NCBI GenBank assembly: GCA_002946415.1
Contig: NJPS01000046.1
Location: forward strand, 1,116,001-1,180,000
Reading direction: 5' to 3'
Length of the DNA: 64,000 nucleotides
Source: Rutstroemia sp. NJR-2017a BVV2
Lineage: Eukaryota; Ascomycota; Leotiomycetes; Helotiales; Rutstroemiaceae
Shown here: positions 21,113-32,737 of the stretch, piece by piece
Position numbering within the stretch: the first letter of the stretch is position 1
Layout: each line of letters starts with the position of its first letter
The notes under the pieces: generated by a model
What the model was told of the DNA's origin: nothing
The model's input: the letters and a program-made list of their open reading frames with translations, nothing else
The model's database searches: none
Program-made: the position numbers and the translations under genes

Positions 21113-23961
21113 ATGAGTCAAAATTATCGCAAGGGAAAAGGAAAGGGGAGGTCGTCGATGGGAGGAGAACCTAGCTCGAACAATTCTCGTCCGAACACAC
21201 CATCTGGTCGACCACAATATGTCACAGTCGGAGGTGGAAGCGCACCAGAAAGTGCCGCCAGGCTACAAGCCCTTCTCGACACAGATTCTGGGTATGGAGG
21301 CAGCGAGGCCGGCGCAACTTCGAACGGCATGTCGACGTGGAATCCCACGCTGACCGAGGATAGACCTACACCCGAACCATCGCCATTACCCAGAGGACTG
21401 AGTGCACCATCAGAGAACGAGCGACGATCACAGGCAAACGCAATTCATCAGCTATGGTACAATCAACACCGTGTAACCCTTGGCAGATCTATAAACCGTG
21501 TGGTAGAGACTTTAAAATCTTTGCAGGAAATGAACGCATCATGGCCAGCAACATATCCCTCTGTTCAACGCGAAGAACCTGTGCCACAAAGGCAAGATCC
21601 ACGACCTGGCTTGATTCATACTCAGACTACCGGTGCTGGAGCCTCCTCATTCCCTGACCCTCGCCCAGGACAAATGCGCCGGGCTATGACAGCCATCGAA
21701 AATACTGACGCAGAGTCGAGCCGCTCCGCAGAATCCAGGGCTACGCCAGAACCTAGATTGATTACTCCTCAGATTGCACAAGAATTCTCCATATTAAAGC
21801 TGGACTTGAAGCTGGGTGCTCTTCATCAGACTGAGTTGGTACATTCCTTGGAAAAGGGCTCAATTGCATCACTGTTGGATGGCAAAATCAGCTCGAGCAT
21901 AAGCCATTTACTTTCTTTGCGAGAACGAATCGAAGACTCCTCGAGTAAAGTGCTGGTTACTGGCGATTTGAATACTGGAAAGTCGACATTTTGCAATGCT
22001 TTACTACGAAGAAAGATTTTGCCAGAGGATCAACAACCATGCACGAGTATTTTTTGCGAGGTCCTAGATGCTAGAGAAAATGGTGGGATTGAGGAAGTTC
22101 ACGCTGTCCACAAGGAGACCATTTACGATCGACACGACGAAAGTACCTACGATGTCTACACGCTACAGGATTTAGAACAGCTGGTCCTTGACAACGATAC
22201 CTACACACAATGCAAGGTTTATATCAGAGATGTGCGCACGATCGACGAGTCTTTACTCAACAATGGTGTGGTGGATATTGCGATTATCGATGCACCTGGT
22301 CTCAATCTCGACACCACCAAGACCACTGCTGTTTTCGCTCGACAGGAAGAAATTGATGTCGTTGTTTTTGTTGTCTCGGCCGCAAACCACTTTACCCAGA
22401 CGGCACGCGAATTCATTTGGGCAGCAGCAGCAGAAAAGGCCTATATCTTCATGGTTGTTAACGGTTATGACAATATTAGAGACAAAGAGCGTTGTCAGAA
22501 AATGATTTTGGATCAAATTGCAGGCCTAAGCCCGAGGACCCACAAGGAAGCAGCGGAACTTGTTCACTTTGTTTCGAGTAATGCCATTCCGACAGCCGCA
22601 CTTGGGCCCCCTGGACCTCCTGGAGGAAATGGTGGTGGTGGAAGTGGCAGTTATAGTGGGGGCGGGGGCGATGGTCCGGACTTCGATGACCCATCAGATT
22701 CGAAAGGAAAAGGCAAGGGCAAGGATAAGGAGAAGATTCGCGACTTCGAAATTTTGGAACAGTCATTGCGTCGATTCGTTCTGGAAAAGCGTGCTAGATC
22801 CAAGCTCGCACCGGCAAAGACATACTTGCTCAATGTTCTAAGCGATATTCAGACCCTTGCTACCGTCAACTCCGAGGTTGCACAATCAGAGCTTGATCGT
22901 GTTACCAAGGAATTAGCAGAGATTGAGCCAATGCTTGAGGCTTCACAAAAGGCTAAGGCTGAAGTGAGCGACAACATTGACAGGACTATTGAAGAGACAT
23001 GCAGAAGCATCTACGATCACACCCGCACCACACTTAATGACTCAATAGCAAGAGTGGCCGATGAAGACCTTGGAATCCCCTACCCTGGTATCTTTGGCGC
23101 TTTCCAATATGCGGATGACATTAAAGAAGCTATTTTGTCTGAGATCTCGGCTTCTGTTTCCGCTTGCGAGGATGATGCTCGTCGAAGAATCGTAGATGGC
23201 GTGTCTGCCATCAAACAGCTCGGCATTCTTCATCTTGGTGATCAGTACACCGACTTGAGCTTCCGAAGCGATCTCATGAACCAACGCATGTTCAAACGAA
23301 AGCGTGATATTTTGGCTAAGAATCTCGATATCGAGACCGAAATTTGGGACTTCTTTGACTGGTCTACTATACTCCAACGACAAGAAAAGATGGCTGGTAC
23401 CGGTATGGCTATGACCGTCGCGACTGTAGTTGGTAGCCGTGCCATTGGAGGCTTTGGCTGGGTCGATGGCGCTATGTCTGCGGCAAAGATAATGGGTAAC
23501 AACAATCTCCGCAGATTGGTTATTCCAGGAATTATCGCAGGAGGTGAGTTTCTATGCTAATACCACTGACAACTTCATGTTGTACTAATAATCTTTCAGC
23601 TGTTGCCGCAACTTATTACATTCTCAACCAGATCCCCCAATCTCTCCCCCATCGCCTATCTTCGAAGATCTCAACTCAACTTGCTGCTCTTGATTACGTT
23701 CACTCAAACAGCGACCGCATTGCTTCTTCGGTCCGCAAAGTCCTTCGCCTGCCTGCTGATAACCTCCGCGTTGGCCTTCAACGATCCGTGGAACAGTTAG
23801 GCACCAGGCGCGAAGAAACAAGAAAGATTAAGGGCGAGAGCGAAGTAGCTCGAAAGTACTTTGGCAACCTGGTCAACGAGAGTGCAAAGATTAGGAACAA
23901 TGTCGAGAGTGTGGATTTGGAAGGACCAGCTCCAGGTGTGGCCGGCGGATACGATGCTTAG
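21113..23961 (+). CDS. FZO1: Mitofusin, mitochondrial outer-membrane fusion GTPase
   Basis: This dynamin-family GTPase drives outer mitochondrial membrane fusion. Exons 21113-23543 and 23600-23961 (56-nt intron) give 930 residues. A disordered Ser/Pro-rich N-terminus is followed by a helical region and the GTPase: P-loop GDLNTGKST at 284-292, switch CTSIFCEV, DAPG at 393-396 and NGYD at 450-453 in the G4 position (the family usually has NKxD or similar). Residues about 498-545 are a Gly/Pro then Lys-rich low-complexity insertion (GGNGGGGSGSYSGGGG). The C-terminus has heptad-like helices, then the paired membrane segments around GMAMTVATVVGSRAIGG and VIPGIIAGAVAATYYI, which straddle the intron, and a final coiled coil. 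This is the expected Fzo1 layout. Confidence 0.94.
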
Positions 23962-24564
23962 ATTTCTTGCTATACCCCTATATTTCCTTTTTCCTTTATG
24001 TGCACATGATTGCTGTCAGATCCACGAAAAACAAGGCGTTTGAATAAGGGCTGGTGGATGCGAGATAGGCACGCGGGGGATGAAAATATGACAAGGCGTT
24101 GGTCGTTGGGAGTTGTGTTGTGCTGCGTTGCGTAGGTTGGCGAAGCTACTTCAGATCACTCCACTTTTCTTGTCGTTGCTCCTTCGTAGATAGCAAAAAA
24201 GCAATGCGTAGTTCAAAACAAAGTTTCTTGGACGTATCTTGTGTGAAGTGCAATTACAATGCCCATACTTACTAGCAGAAACACATACATCCCAAGTAGA
24301 CTTCATCCAGAAATGCTGTGTGCCTTGTTTTTCGTACCTTAAACCTTAGGCTGCAAGAATCGGCCAAGGCTCCGCGTCAAGCTCCAAGGCTACCAATGCT
24401 TCCGAGCTTCGGTGTAGCACAGATGACGACTAGCAACTGATAAAGACGCAACTTTCGACTTATTATTGCCCCAACATTGGAATTCCAGCTAAATCCATAA
24501 ACCTAAGCCCCTTTCACGCACATTGTAACTAATAATTTAATACTCACACTACCAAACAGCAACC
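23962..24564. other. Intergenic region between FZO1 and VPS2
   Basis: Contains the FZO1 3' region and the VPS2 promoter. No gene seen. Confidence 0.45.
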
Positions 24565-25403
24565 ATGAACGTACGTCCCCTCTCCTCTCACCTCTTATCT
24601 CTACCCCTCCTCCCACATACCAGCTAACTCCCTCCCCAGATCGTCGAATGGGCCTTCGGCAAACGCATGACGCCCGCGGAGCGTCTCCGCAAGCACCAGC
24701 GCTCGCTCGAAAAAACCCAACGCGAGCTCGACCGCGAGCGGGTGAAGCTCGAAAACCAAGAAAAGAAACTGATCCAAGAAATCAAAAAGAGCGCCAAGAA
24801 CGGACAAATGGGGGCGTGCAAGATCCAGGCCAAAGACCTCGTGCGCACGCGCCGCTACATCGAGAAGTTCTACTCGATGCGCACGCAGCTGCAGGCTATC
24901 AGTCTGCGCATCCAGACGGTGCGCACCAATGAGCAGATGATGCAGGCGATGAAGGGCGCGACGGGCGTGCTGGGGAGCATGAATCGCAGTATGAATTTAC
25001 CCGCGCTGCAGCGCATTGCGATGGAGTTTGAGAAGGAGAATGATATTATGGACCAGAGGCAGGAGATGATGGATGATGCGATTGATGATGTGACGGGGTT
25101 GGAGGATGAGGCGGAAGGGGAGGAGGTGGTGGAGCAGGTTTTGGAGGAGATTGGGATTGATTTGAAGGAGGCGGTTAGTGATTTTTACTTGTTCTGTTCT
25201 GTTCTATATTACTGCTTCTGCAAGGTAATGATTTGGGCTAACATTTGTGTGATCATTAGATGGGCGAGACTCCGCAGGGTTTGCAGAGCACGGCGGAACC
25301 GGCGGGGAGAGTTGCGCAGGCTATTGGGGGAGGGGGGCCGGCTTTGGGTGATCATGGGGATGATGATTTGCAGGCTCGATTGGACAGTTTGAGAAGGGAT
25401 TAA
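24565..25403 (+). CDS. VPS2: ESCRT-III subunit Vps2/Did4 (CHMP2)
   Basis: A core ESCRT-III subunit that co-polymerises on endosomal membranes during multivesicular body sorting and recruits the AAA ATPase Vps4. Three exons: a two-codon first exon 24565-24570, then 24640-25173 and 25260-25403, giving 227 residues. The N-terminus MNIVEWAFGKRMTPAERLRK and the following basic helical hairpin are typical of Vps2. The C-terminus is acidic (GLEDEAEGEEVVEQV) and ends in LQARLDSLRRD, a good MIM1 motif for binding the Vps4 MIT domain. The last intron uses a GTTAGT donor; without it the protein would lose the MIM1. The GC-rich codon use in exon 2 (many gcg/cgc codons) contrasts with most neighbours. Confidence 0.93.
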
Positions 25404-27561
25404 GATTAAATGCGACGGTAGATTCAATCAATGTCTGGACTATCCTATCGAAACTGACCGACATTAAGTGGTTTATGGGGAGTACTTTTTTCGTCGGCGT
25501 TGTTCTTTGCATGGGAAGTTTGCGGACTGCTGTCTCGTGGGAGATTAGGACACTGGGTTCTGCGGGTTGAAAACAAAAAACCAATTCATTCATCCCTCTT
25601 GTCTTGGCTAGACGTAGCGTTGTGGGTGTTTATGGGCGTTTTTGCAGGTCCGTATAGCGTGCATATACATATACATACATATAGTGGTAGAACAAACCGA
25701 ATTTTGCTCTAGAGACTAGACGAGACGTTTCAGTCTTGTATCCCGCAGGCTCTTCTTGGTCATAGAGAGCTTCTATCGTGACATTCTAGAGTATCCCGAG
25801 ATCATTCGTAGCGCAGCCCACTGGTGACTTCTCCGTATTTCGGACCAGACAGGGGATCAGTAGGTTTAGGTTTCCAATATTCGAAGCGAGTCGAACGGAA
25901 CCCCTCGTGCCTCTAACAAGCTCTAAACTACGGAGTATACCTAGTGTCTATCATCCCCGCATTTGCGTTAGTTGGGCTGTCTTTTGCTTTTTTGGGTTGA
26001 GATGGGAGTGGGCGAATGAAGATGGAGAGGGTTTTGGGGCTGTGCATGTACTGCAAAGGCGAGAGTTTGCGTGGGTGGCCAATTGCTTCTACTTCTGCTT
26101 CTGCTTCTGTTTGTCGTGTTCGCACCTATCGCACGCAGATGGAGGGAAAGGGATTGGAGCTGGTCTTTCATTATTTGTACAAGTATTTACTCGCTGCATG
26201 CATGGGCTATAGTGAAACTTGCTATGCAAATAGCTAAATTACCACAAGTTATTCTACTCAGATGGATGGGGCTTTTACAATTCCATATAGGTTACGGACG
26301 GGCTACTCCATCCGTTTCTCGGACGCTCTGTTTGTCCAGGGACATACAGGAACAGACAGTCAGACAGGTAGGTACGTCTGCACAATAACTGTTCGGGCTC
26401 GTTCTTTCCCATCGCTACGGTCGTGGGCCAAGTGTGGTGGGCCATGAACCAGATGCATCCCTGTAGAGTGCCACTGCACCTTATGACTGTGACATTGGAG
26501 AGTGACTTTTTGGCTGTGACTGACTTGGACTTTCGTGCGTGGACGAGGCGAATATGAGGGATTGCGGGCGTGTGACTGTTTGACAGTGGGTGCTGGTGAA
26601 GCTTTTATTTAGTCAGTTCCTGTAACTTAGAGCTTCCTTTCTCTAACCATACGCCCTATCGCTTTTACCCCCCTCCTGGTCCCTTCTTCCTCCACAATAG
26701 CTTGCTTACTTCTACTTCTAGAGTGCGCCCAACTGCTGTACCTCGGCGGCGTGGAAAATAAAGTGCAATCCCGGGTTACTGTCACGCACAAGAAATCGTC
26801 TGCGCAAATACGGATATAACTCTGTGGAACATTGCTAGGTTAGTAGGGTGCCTTTTGTGCTGCTTTGTCCCTTTTTGTCTGTCCCAAAGGTACCTACCTA
26901 ACTGCTCTAGTACTGGTAAATCTCCAGAGTTATCTTCAGACTTCACGACTTGTCTTGCTCCCCAATTCATTTCACACACCTCCCCAACTTCTCCTTCTTC
27001 TATAATTCGAATTTCGGACGGACTTCGCACTTCTGATATTTCTCCAGATTCTGTAAGTTCCAGCTCTTTTGGTAATGTCCTGTATCTGCCGCTGGAAATA
27101 GAGTGCGGAGTTAAGGGCGAGAGGTTATTAATACTGCGAGTTGCGAAATACCCCACGAACGATGTCATGGGGAGGTGGAATCCAGGCTAACATCTAACCT
27201 CTTTAATCAGGAAAGTAAGCCAGTTCTACTCTACACGACACTACGGTCAATCTTCACCGAGAGACGCCTTTTCACCCAATTTCATACTGTCGAAAATAAG
27301 ACCCATCACCCTCAGATCTCGCTCGATTCCCCTTCTCATAATACTTCCAGTTCTGCCCCAAATCTACTCCTAATTCTTGAACAGCAAGAACAAACGAGTG
27401 ACATTCAAATCCATCGACCTCCCATCTCTCTATCTCTCCTCCCTCTTCCTTCAACACACCAAACACAAAAGTCTCCCTACGAGACATTCTCTTGAAAAGT
27501 CAGCAAACTGGCAGGAAACAAGAGGAGGAGCTTTTCCTCCCAGGGAGGTCTGCTAAACAGA
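25404..27561. other. Long intergenic region upstream of PTC1
   Basis: About 2.1 kb with no supported gene. It contains a (CTTCTG) microsatellite near 26086-26110 and CT-rich leader sequence from about 27290 to 27560 immediately before the PTC1 start, typical of a long fungal 5' leader. Small open frames here show no conserved-looking protein. Confidence 0.45.
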
Positions 27562-29507
27562 ATGTTTGGTAGTAGCTCGAATTCCCCGCCCAAGGATTCC
27601 GCAATTTCCACCACACCTACCTCATCCGAATCCAGCGCCGATTCATCTACCAGCAACCAAGGCGACGCATTAGCCGCCCTGAAAGAGCTCGAGAGTCAAG
27701 CCGGCACATCGGAAAAGCGTAGTGGAAACGGCAGTCCGCCGGGTCGCGCAATCCCTGGAGACGGTGCGGGAGAAAAGAAACGCCGCAGCAGCGGAGTGAG
27801 TAGTAAAGCCAGCTCGTTCCTGGCCAGTGCAAAAAGCCATTTCAGTCAGAGTCCCAATTCTTCTGGCTTCATGTCGGGCAAACCAGATACGAGCGCGCAG
27901 ACGCCGCTGCAGAAACTGGGGAAACAGGATCCGGCTTTGAGCGTGCCTCAAGGTCAACACAACAACTCGGCGGGTGAATCGCATCCTGGTCCACGATCGA
28001 CGTTCAAAGTCGGCGTTTGGGAAGATAAGAATAAAAAATGTCGTCGCACGATGGAGGATACCCATGCGTTCTTGTACAACTTTCTACATACCCCGGCACC
28101 TGTCGTGGGTTCCGATTCTGCTGCGAAATCAGATAAGTCGGATGAGGCTTCTGGTAATTCATCCAACAGTCTTGCTCAAACGGCGTCAGCTCAGACTATG
28201 ATGGAAACTGACAATGGCTACTTTGCTATCTTCGACGGTCATGCAGGTACCTTTGCGGCGGATTGGTGCGGAAAGAAACTTCATATCATATTAGAAGAGA
28301 CGATTCGAAAGAACCCCAATACACCGATCCCAGAACTTCTCGACCAAACTTTTACAACCGTTGACTCGCAGTTAGAGAAACTTCCTCTCAAAAACAGTGG
28401 ATGCACAGCTGTCATTGCGGTTCTTCGCTGGGAAGACAGGATACCCAACGCTCAGTCTGCTACTGGTTCTACGGCTATTGCACCAGCCACTGTGGCCGCT
28501 GTTAAAGCAGCGGAAGAGGCTTCCAAGAGCGAAGACAGTGGTGTTGACTTGGGCAAATCCCCTTCACAACAACCAAATGCTGCTGCCAGTGCTGTCGCAG
28601 CTGGCGAAGCCACTCACGCGAAACTCAAGAATAGCGCCTCTCGTGCTAGAGTTTTGTACACCGCAAATGTTGGAGATGCACGTATTGTATTATGCCGTAA
28701 TGGAAAAGCTCTACGTTTGTCTTACGATCATAAGGGCAGTGATGAGAACGAGGGGAAGCGCGTGGCAAACGCGGGTGGTTTAATCCTTAACAATCGGGTC
28801 AATGGTGTTTTAGCTGTTACTCGTGCCTTGGGAGATGCGTATATGAAGGATTTGGTCACAGGTCATCCTTACACGACTGAGACTGTTATTCAGCCTGATA
28901 GTGACGAGTTCATTATCTTGGCTTGCGATGGTGTATGTATATACTTCTTCACTTACTTTGAAATATCACTAACGATGAAATCAAATAGCTCTGGGACGTC
29001 TGTTCGGATCAAGAAGCCGTCGATCTCGTCCGCAACCAACAAGATCCTGTCGCGGCCGCGAAACAACTCGTCGAATATGCTCTCTCTCGCTTCAGCACCG
29101 ACAACCTCTCTTGTATGATCGTCCGCTTCAACCGTCCTCTTCTCGTTGCTACAGCAAAGGATTCACACGCCGCCATTGGCGTCGAAGGCGATGGAAACAT
29201 GGGTATCGGCAAGCTTTCCGAAGTCGACAAAATCGTCAACGAGGCGAAGAGAAAAGTGACTGAGGAGGGCGCCCCGGGCATCGGCGTCAGTGGTAGCAAT
29301 AGCGGATTGGGTCATGATCCTAAACTGGACGGAGCGAATGAAGAAGAGCCCGCAAAGGTGATGGAGAGGGTGGTGGAGGAAGAACCTGGTTTGGTGGAGG
29401 GGGATGCCTCGACTCCGGAGATTGATCTGAATGCGGTGGAGAAGGCGAAGGCGGAGGAGACGAGTAAGAATTTGCATTTACCTGAAGGGATTGTGAAGGA
29501 GGGATAG
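27562..29507 (+). CDS. PTC1: Protein phosphatase 2C (Ptc1 type)
   Basis: A Mg2+/Mn2+-dependent Ser/Thr phosphatase; yeast Ptc1 dampens the HOG and cell-wall MAPK pathways. Exons 27562-28932 and 28989-29507 (56-nt intron) give 629 residues. A Ser-rich N-terminal extension of about 145 residues precedes the catalytic core: [19 protein letters not shown] (about 148-166), [19 protein letters not shown] with the metal-binding DGHAG at 225-229, [43 protein letters not shown] and ILACDG|LWDV split by the intron. The core has two low-complexity insertions (about 178-213 and 299-350) and an acidic C-terminal extension of about 120 residues beyond yeast Ptc1. All catalytic motifs are intact. Confidence 0.92.
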
Positions 29508-30759
29508 GGGTAGATGTAGAAGGTGCAGTTGGGGGGTTGGGAAGAAGAATTCTGTGTTATATTTGAGTTTGAATGAGGATGGGGAAGGGATGGATGGGGG
29601 AATTTGGTATTATCGTTCTTTTTCTACTTCTTCTTGTTTTTTATGCTTGCTAGCTAGCTATTCACTCCACGTTTTGGGATGAGATGATGATGATGACGAT
29701 GATGATGGACATGCGGTATGGGATGGATGAATGTTTGGTTGGAGATGTGGCTTGGGGACTGGGGGGTTGGAGGTTAGTTGGGGGTCCAGAAAAAGGAAAT
29801 GGAAATGGAAGGAAAGGGAAGGCATGGAAATGGAAGCTGGGAGTTGTGTATGTTGTGGTTGATGGATAATCGGCTTTCATATGCTGATATCATGAATATG
29901 GATGGATTGGGTCCGAGTCGAAGTAGTTCGTGCTGCGGGGAGGACCGGGAAATGGAAGAACACACACTCAGCTAAAGTAGGTAAAATAAAGAAGAATATT
30001 ATCTGACTGGATGTTTGATTGATGTGTATGGTATGTTATGATTTGATGTGGCTTGAGGTGATTTGGTGATTTGGGTATGATAGATGTGATTATAGCAGGA
30101 ATACGGATATGGAATATGGATATAGGAGATATGTTATATCTATATGGCAGGAATATCCAGAGAGATAAAAACTTCCTATTCTCCTTAAGTAACGTTCTAA
30201 GATATTTATGTTAACGTGTTAAGCTGATGTATGTTTAGATAGCTAAATCTGAAGGTATTAGAGAATCAAGAACTCGCACCCTACATAAGAAGGGAATAGA
30301 CATATAATCTATACAAATAAACAACTCAATGAATAAACACTTTACCCCCCTCCTATACAAGCTCGAATTCTACCTTTATGCCACTGCATAGCACTGTACT
30401 GTATGCGCATCTACTGTAGCTTGAAAACAGGATGGGAGAGAGTAGAGTAGAGTTCATATATCTATCTCTCTATCTACTCGTACCCATATCATTGCCCAAC
30501 CCATTCATCCGCTATTACCATTCCGCAACGAAGAGTGCTGTACATCTGTGTATTCAGAACACTCGCCACCCCTCTCTCTCACTCTCTCGCTCTCTCTAGG
30601 ACTTGTTTGTACTAGCTATCTATTTCTGATCTCGAATGTAAGATGTACGTTACAGATGTAGTCTCCTTATTCGCGCTGAATCCCGGATTAGGGCATCATA
30701 ATCATCGTCACTGCAACCGTCATCACCGCTCCCTTACCTTCACACAAACTCTTTTTCCT
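29508..30759. other. Intergenic region with purine-rich microsatellites
   Basis: No gene supported. Holds a (GAT)n tract at 29681-29708, a GGAAAT-rich tract at about 29795-29835 and an AT-rich stretch near 30080-30260. Open frames over the repeats are low complexity. Confidence 0.4.
29681..29708. repeat. (GAT)n microsatellite
   Basis: Imperfect trinucleotide repeat with one C interruption, in noncoding DNA downstream of PTC1. Confidence 0.8.
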
Positions 30760-32313
30760 TTAAACTTCACCCTCTCCAATTCCTCTCCTAGCAACAACCT
30801 CCCTATATTCCCTCCACCATCTCCTCCCAGCCAAGACCCCCTCCCAATTCACTGTCAATCCGACGATTTTTCCGCCGGCATCTCTGGTATAAAAACTCTT
30901 TCCATTTCCATTTCCATTTCCTTGTACTTCCTCTTGCGAATTCCCTCTTCCCTGGGCCAACTTCTCAGATTCCCTCTTCTCCGTCTCCTTTTCCAGCTTC
31001 GTCTCCCTCCTTTTTTCCAACCCCACCCTATCCCCCATTCTTTGCTTCCCGACCTCATCCTCCCACCCCCCAAACCTCTCCACCACATCTCCCGCCCCGC
31101 TTCCCATCTCACCATACCCCGGCATCCCATCCACTTCCCCCGCCTCCCGCGCACACTCTCCCCACGCATACCCCTCAGACAAAGCATACCTCCATGGACA
31201 ACGATCCCCATACCTATATCTATACTCATATCTGTATCCCTTGCCCATCCTGCCGCGTAGCTCCAGCATGCTATAACTCGAAGACTGGGGGTATCTTCTA
31301 GCAGCAAGGAAATCTTTCAGAGAACTACCCGCAGCTGAGTTCATACCCGAAACTTGTTTTTGTATTTGTCTTTGAATTTGAGATTTGTCGTGGCTGTGAG
31401 ATTGCGCATCTCCACCTCGGGTTCCCTTCATTGCCGTCGTGAGCGCAATACCTTCCTGCTTCTGCTTCTGCCCGCCAGTCCTTATACTCCTCCACCGACA
31501 GGACGGCGCGAAATCGATGCGTGGTTCCCAATGCGGGACTTTTTTCTTTCGCGTTTTCTTTTCCATTTCTTTTTTGCTCTCCTCGCTCTCTTCGCTCTCG
31601 GATGCCCTTCCATATCTCTTGGCCGATGATGGCGGTAGTGGTGCTGCTGAACGCACACTCTCTTTCTCCTTCTCCTTCTCCTGACTTAGTCCCGCCTTTA
31701 CACGCATCTCTCCCTCGTACTTCAGAACCGCGTTTCCTTCTCCAGGTCTTCCATCTCCATCTCCGGGATAGAGATGCAGAATCTTAACTCGCTTGCTCGT
31801 TGCATTCGAGGAGAGAAGGGGCTCAGGCTCGGTGGTTTTCCTTTTGGAGGTGGATTCCTGAGCTGGGGAGGAGGTTTGCGGGGGAGAGAGGGGAGAGGGG
31901 GTGTTTGCTGGGGGTGGGTGGTGAGGAGAAGTGAGGAGATAAGGAGGGGGAGGTGGAGGTGGAGGTGGAGGGGCTGTGTGTTGAGGATGAAAGGGAGATG
32001 GTGGACATGGTGGTGGGTGGTGGAAGGTGGGGTTTGTATGAAGGATCTGGAAATGTTGACGATAGTAGACTAATGGTTGAAAAGATACGTAAACTGCAAT
32101 TGTTCGATAACAATAACCTCGAGTGCACTGTGAATATATGAGTGTAACAATTCCTGCGTAGCAGTGGTGGGAATACTGATGTATGCAATTGTCACATGGA
32201 TAAAGAGATTTAGAACGAAAAACGTGAAGTAATGATAAAGCGACCATGGTTGCTGGGCGCCTTATACGGAAGGAACCCGGAGAATGGTAAATGTGCAAGT
32301 GCAGAGCATACAT
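30760..32313 (-). CDS. Hypothetical protein, low-complexity, 5' end unresolved
   Basis: A long open minus-strand frame ending at 30760. I do not recognise a family. The reliable part runs from about 31930 to 30760: a Pro/Ser-rich N-terminal part with a polyproline run, a basic KKEMEKKTRKKKVPHWEPRI region, a SSLKDFLAARRYPQSSSY segment, an aromatic YRYEYRYRYGDRCPWRYALS patch, a charged helix (KRRETKLEKETEKRESEKLA) and a C-terminal block GGKIVGLTVNWEGVLAGRRW that looks folded. The frame upstream of about 32000 reads as untranslated sequence although no stop occurs. A good-looking start (MSTISLSSSTHSPSTS) near 32010 is in another frame, and I find no intron to connect it. The true start, or a missing base, must lie in 31820-32020. 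Confidence 0.5.
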   Translation of the reverse strand: MYALHLHIYHSPGSFRIRRPATMVALSLLHVFRSKSLYPCDNCIHQYSHHCYAGIVTLIYSQCTRGYCYRTIAVYVSFQPLVYYRQHFQILHTNPTFHHPPPCPPSPFHPQHTAPPPPPPPPPPYLLTSPHHPPPANTPSPLSPPQTSSPAQESTSKRKTTEPEPLLSSNATSKRVKILHLYPGDGDGRPGEGNAVLKYEGEMRVKAGLSQEKEKEKESVRSAAPLPPSSAKRYGRASESEESEESKKEMEKKTRKKKVPHWEPRIDFAPSCRWRSIRTGGQKQKQEGIALTTAMKGTRGGDAQSHSHDKSQIQRQIQKQVSGMNSAAGSSLKDFLAARRYPQSSSYSMLELRGRMGKGYRYEYRYRYGDRCPWRYALSEGYAWGECAREAGEVDGMPGYGEMGSGAGDVVERFGGWEDEVGKQRMGDRVGLEKRRETKLEKETEKRESEKLAQGRGNSQEEVQGNGNGNGKSFYTRDAGGKIVGLTVNWEGVLAGRRWWREYREVVARRGIGEGEV

Positions 32314-32737
32314 CTTAATAGGAAAGAGCTAATCTCTCCAGACATATAACTCCGATTCGTTGCGTTTTTCTACTTGTCTGACCTAGCAGTCTAAGAGGTG
32401 TCGAGAACCAATAAGTTTAAGTGCGGGCTGCACCGTATTGTGAATACAGATAGTTCAGCTCTGAAAAGATGCAACTGCAAGATCCATAGTTGAATTCGTA
32501 GCTGAATCTGGACCGGTGCCTACACGCATTTTCTATAATCCTTAACTTCTTCTCTATCAGCCTTGAGACATGACATAACCGACGAGCAATCTGGAGCAAG
32601 TCATAACATATTCGTGCACCATGGGTATATGTATACGTTTAAACGGCAAACCAACTAAGATAAGAAAGACTACTGTTTAGGAATCAACTGAGCGAAGTGC
32701 AACTAGCACCACATCAACTGAAGTATTTTCACATTCT
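32314..32737. other. Intergenic stretch
   Basis: Separates the 5' side of the hypothetical gene from the 3' end of the chelatase-like gene. I see nothing gene-like. Confidence 0.4.

Noticed and set aside
31325..32073. Overlapping plus-strand frames opposite the hypothetical gene 30760-32313
   Set aside because: They are shadows of low-complexity purine/pyrimidine-biased sequence without their own splice or start signals.
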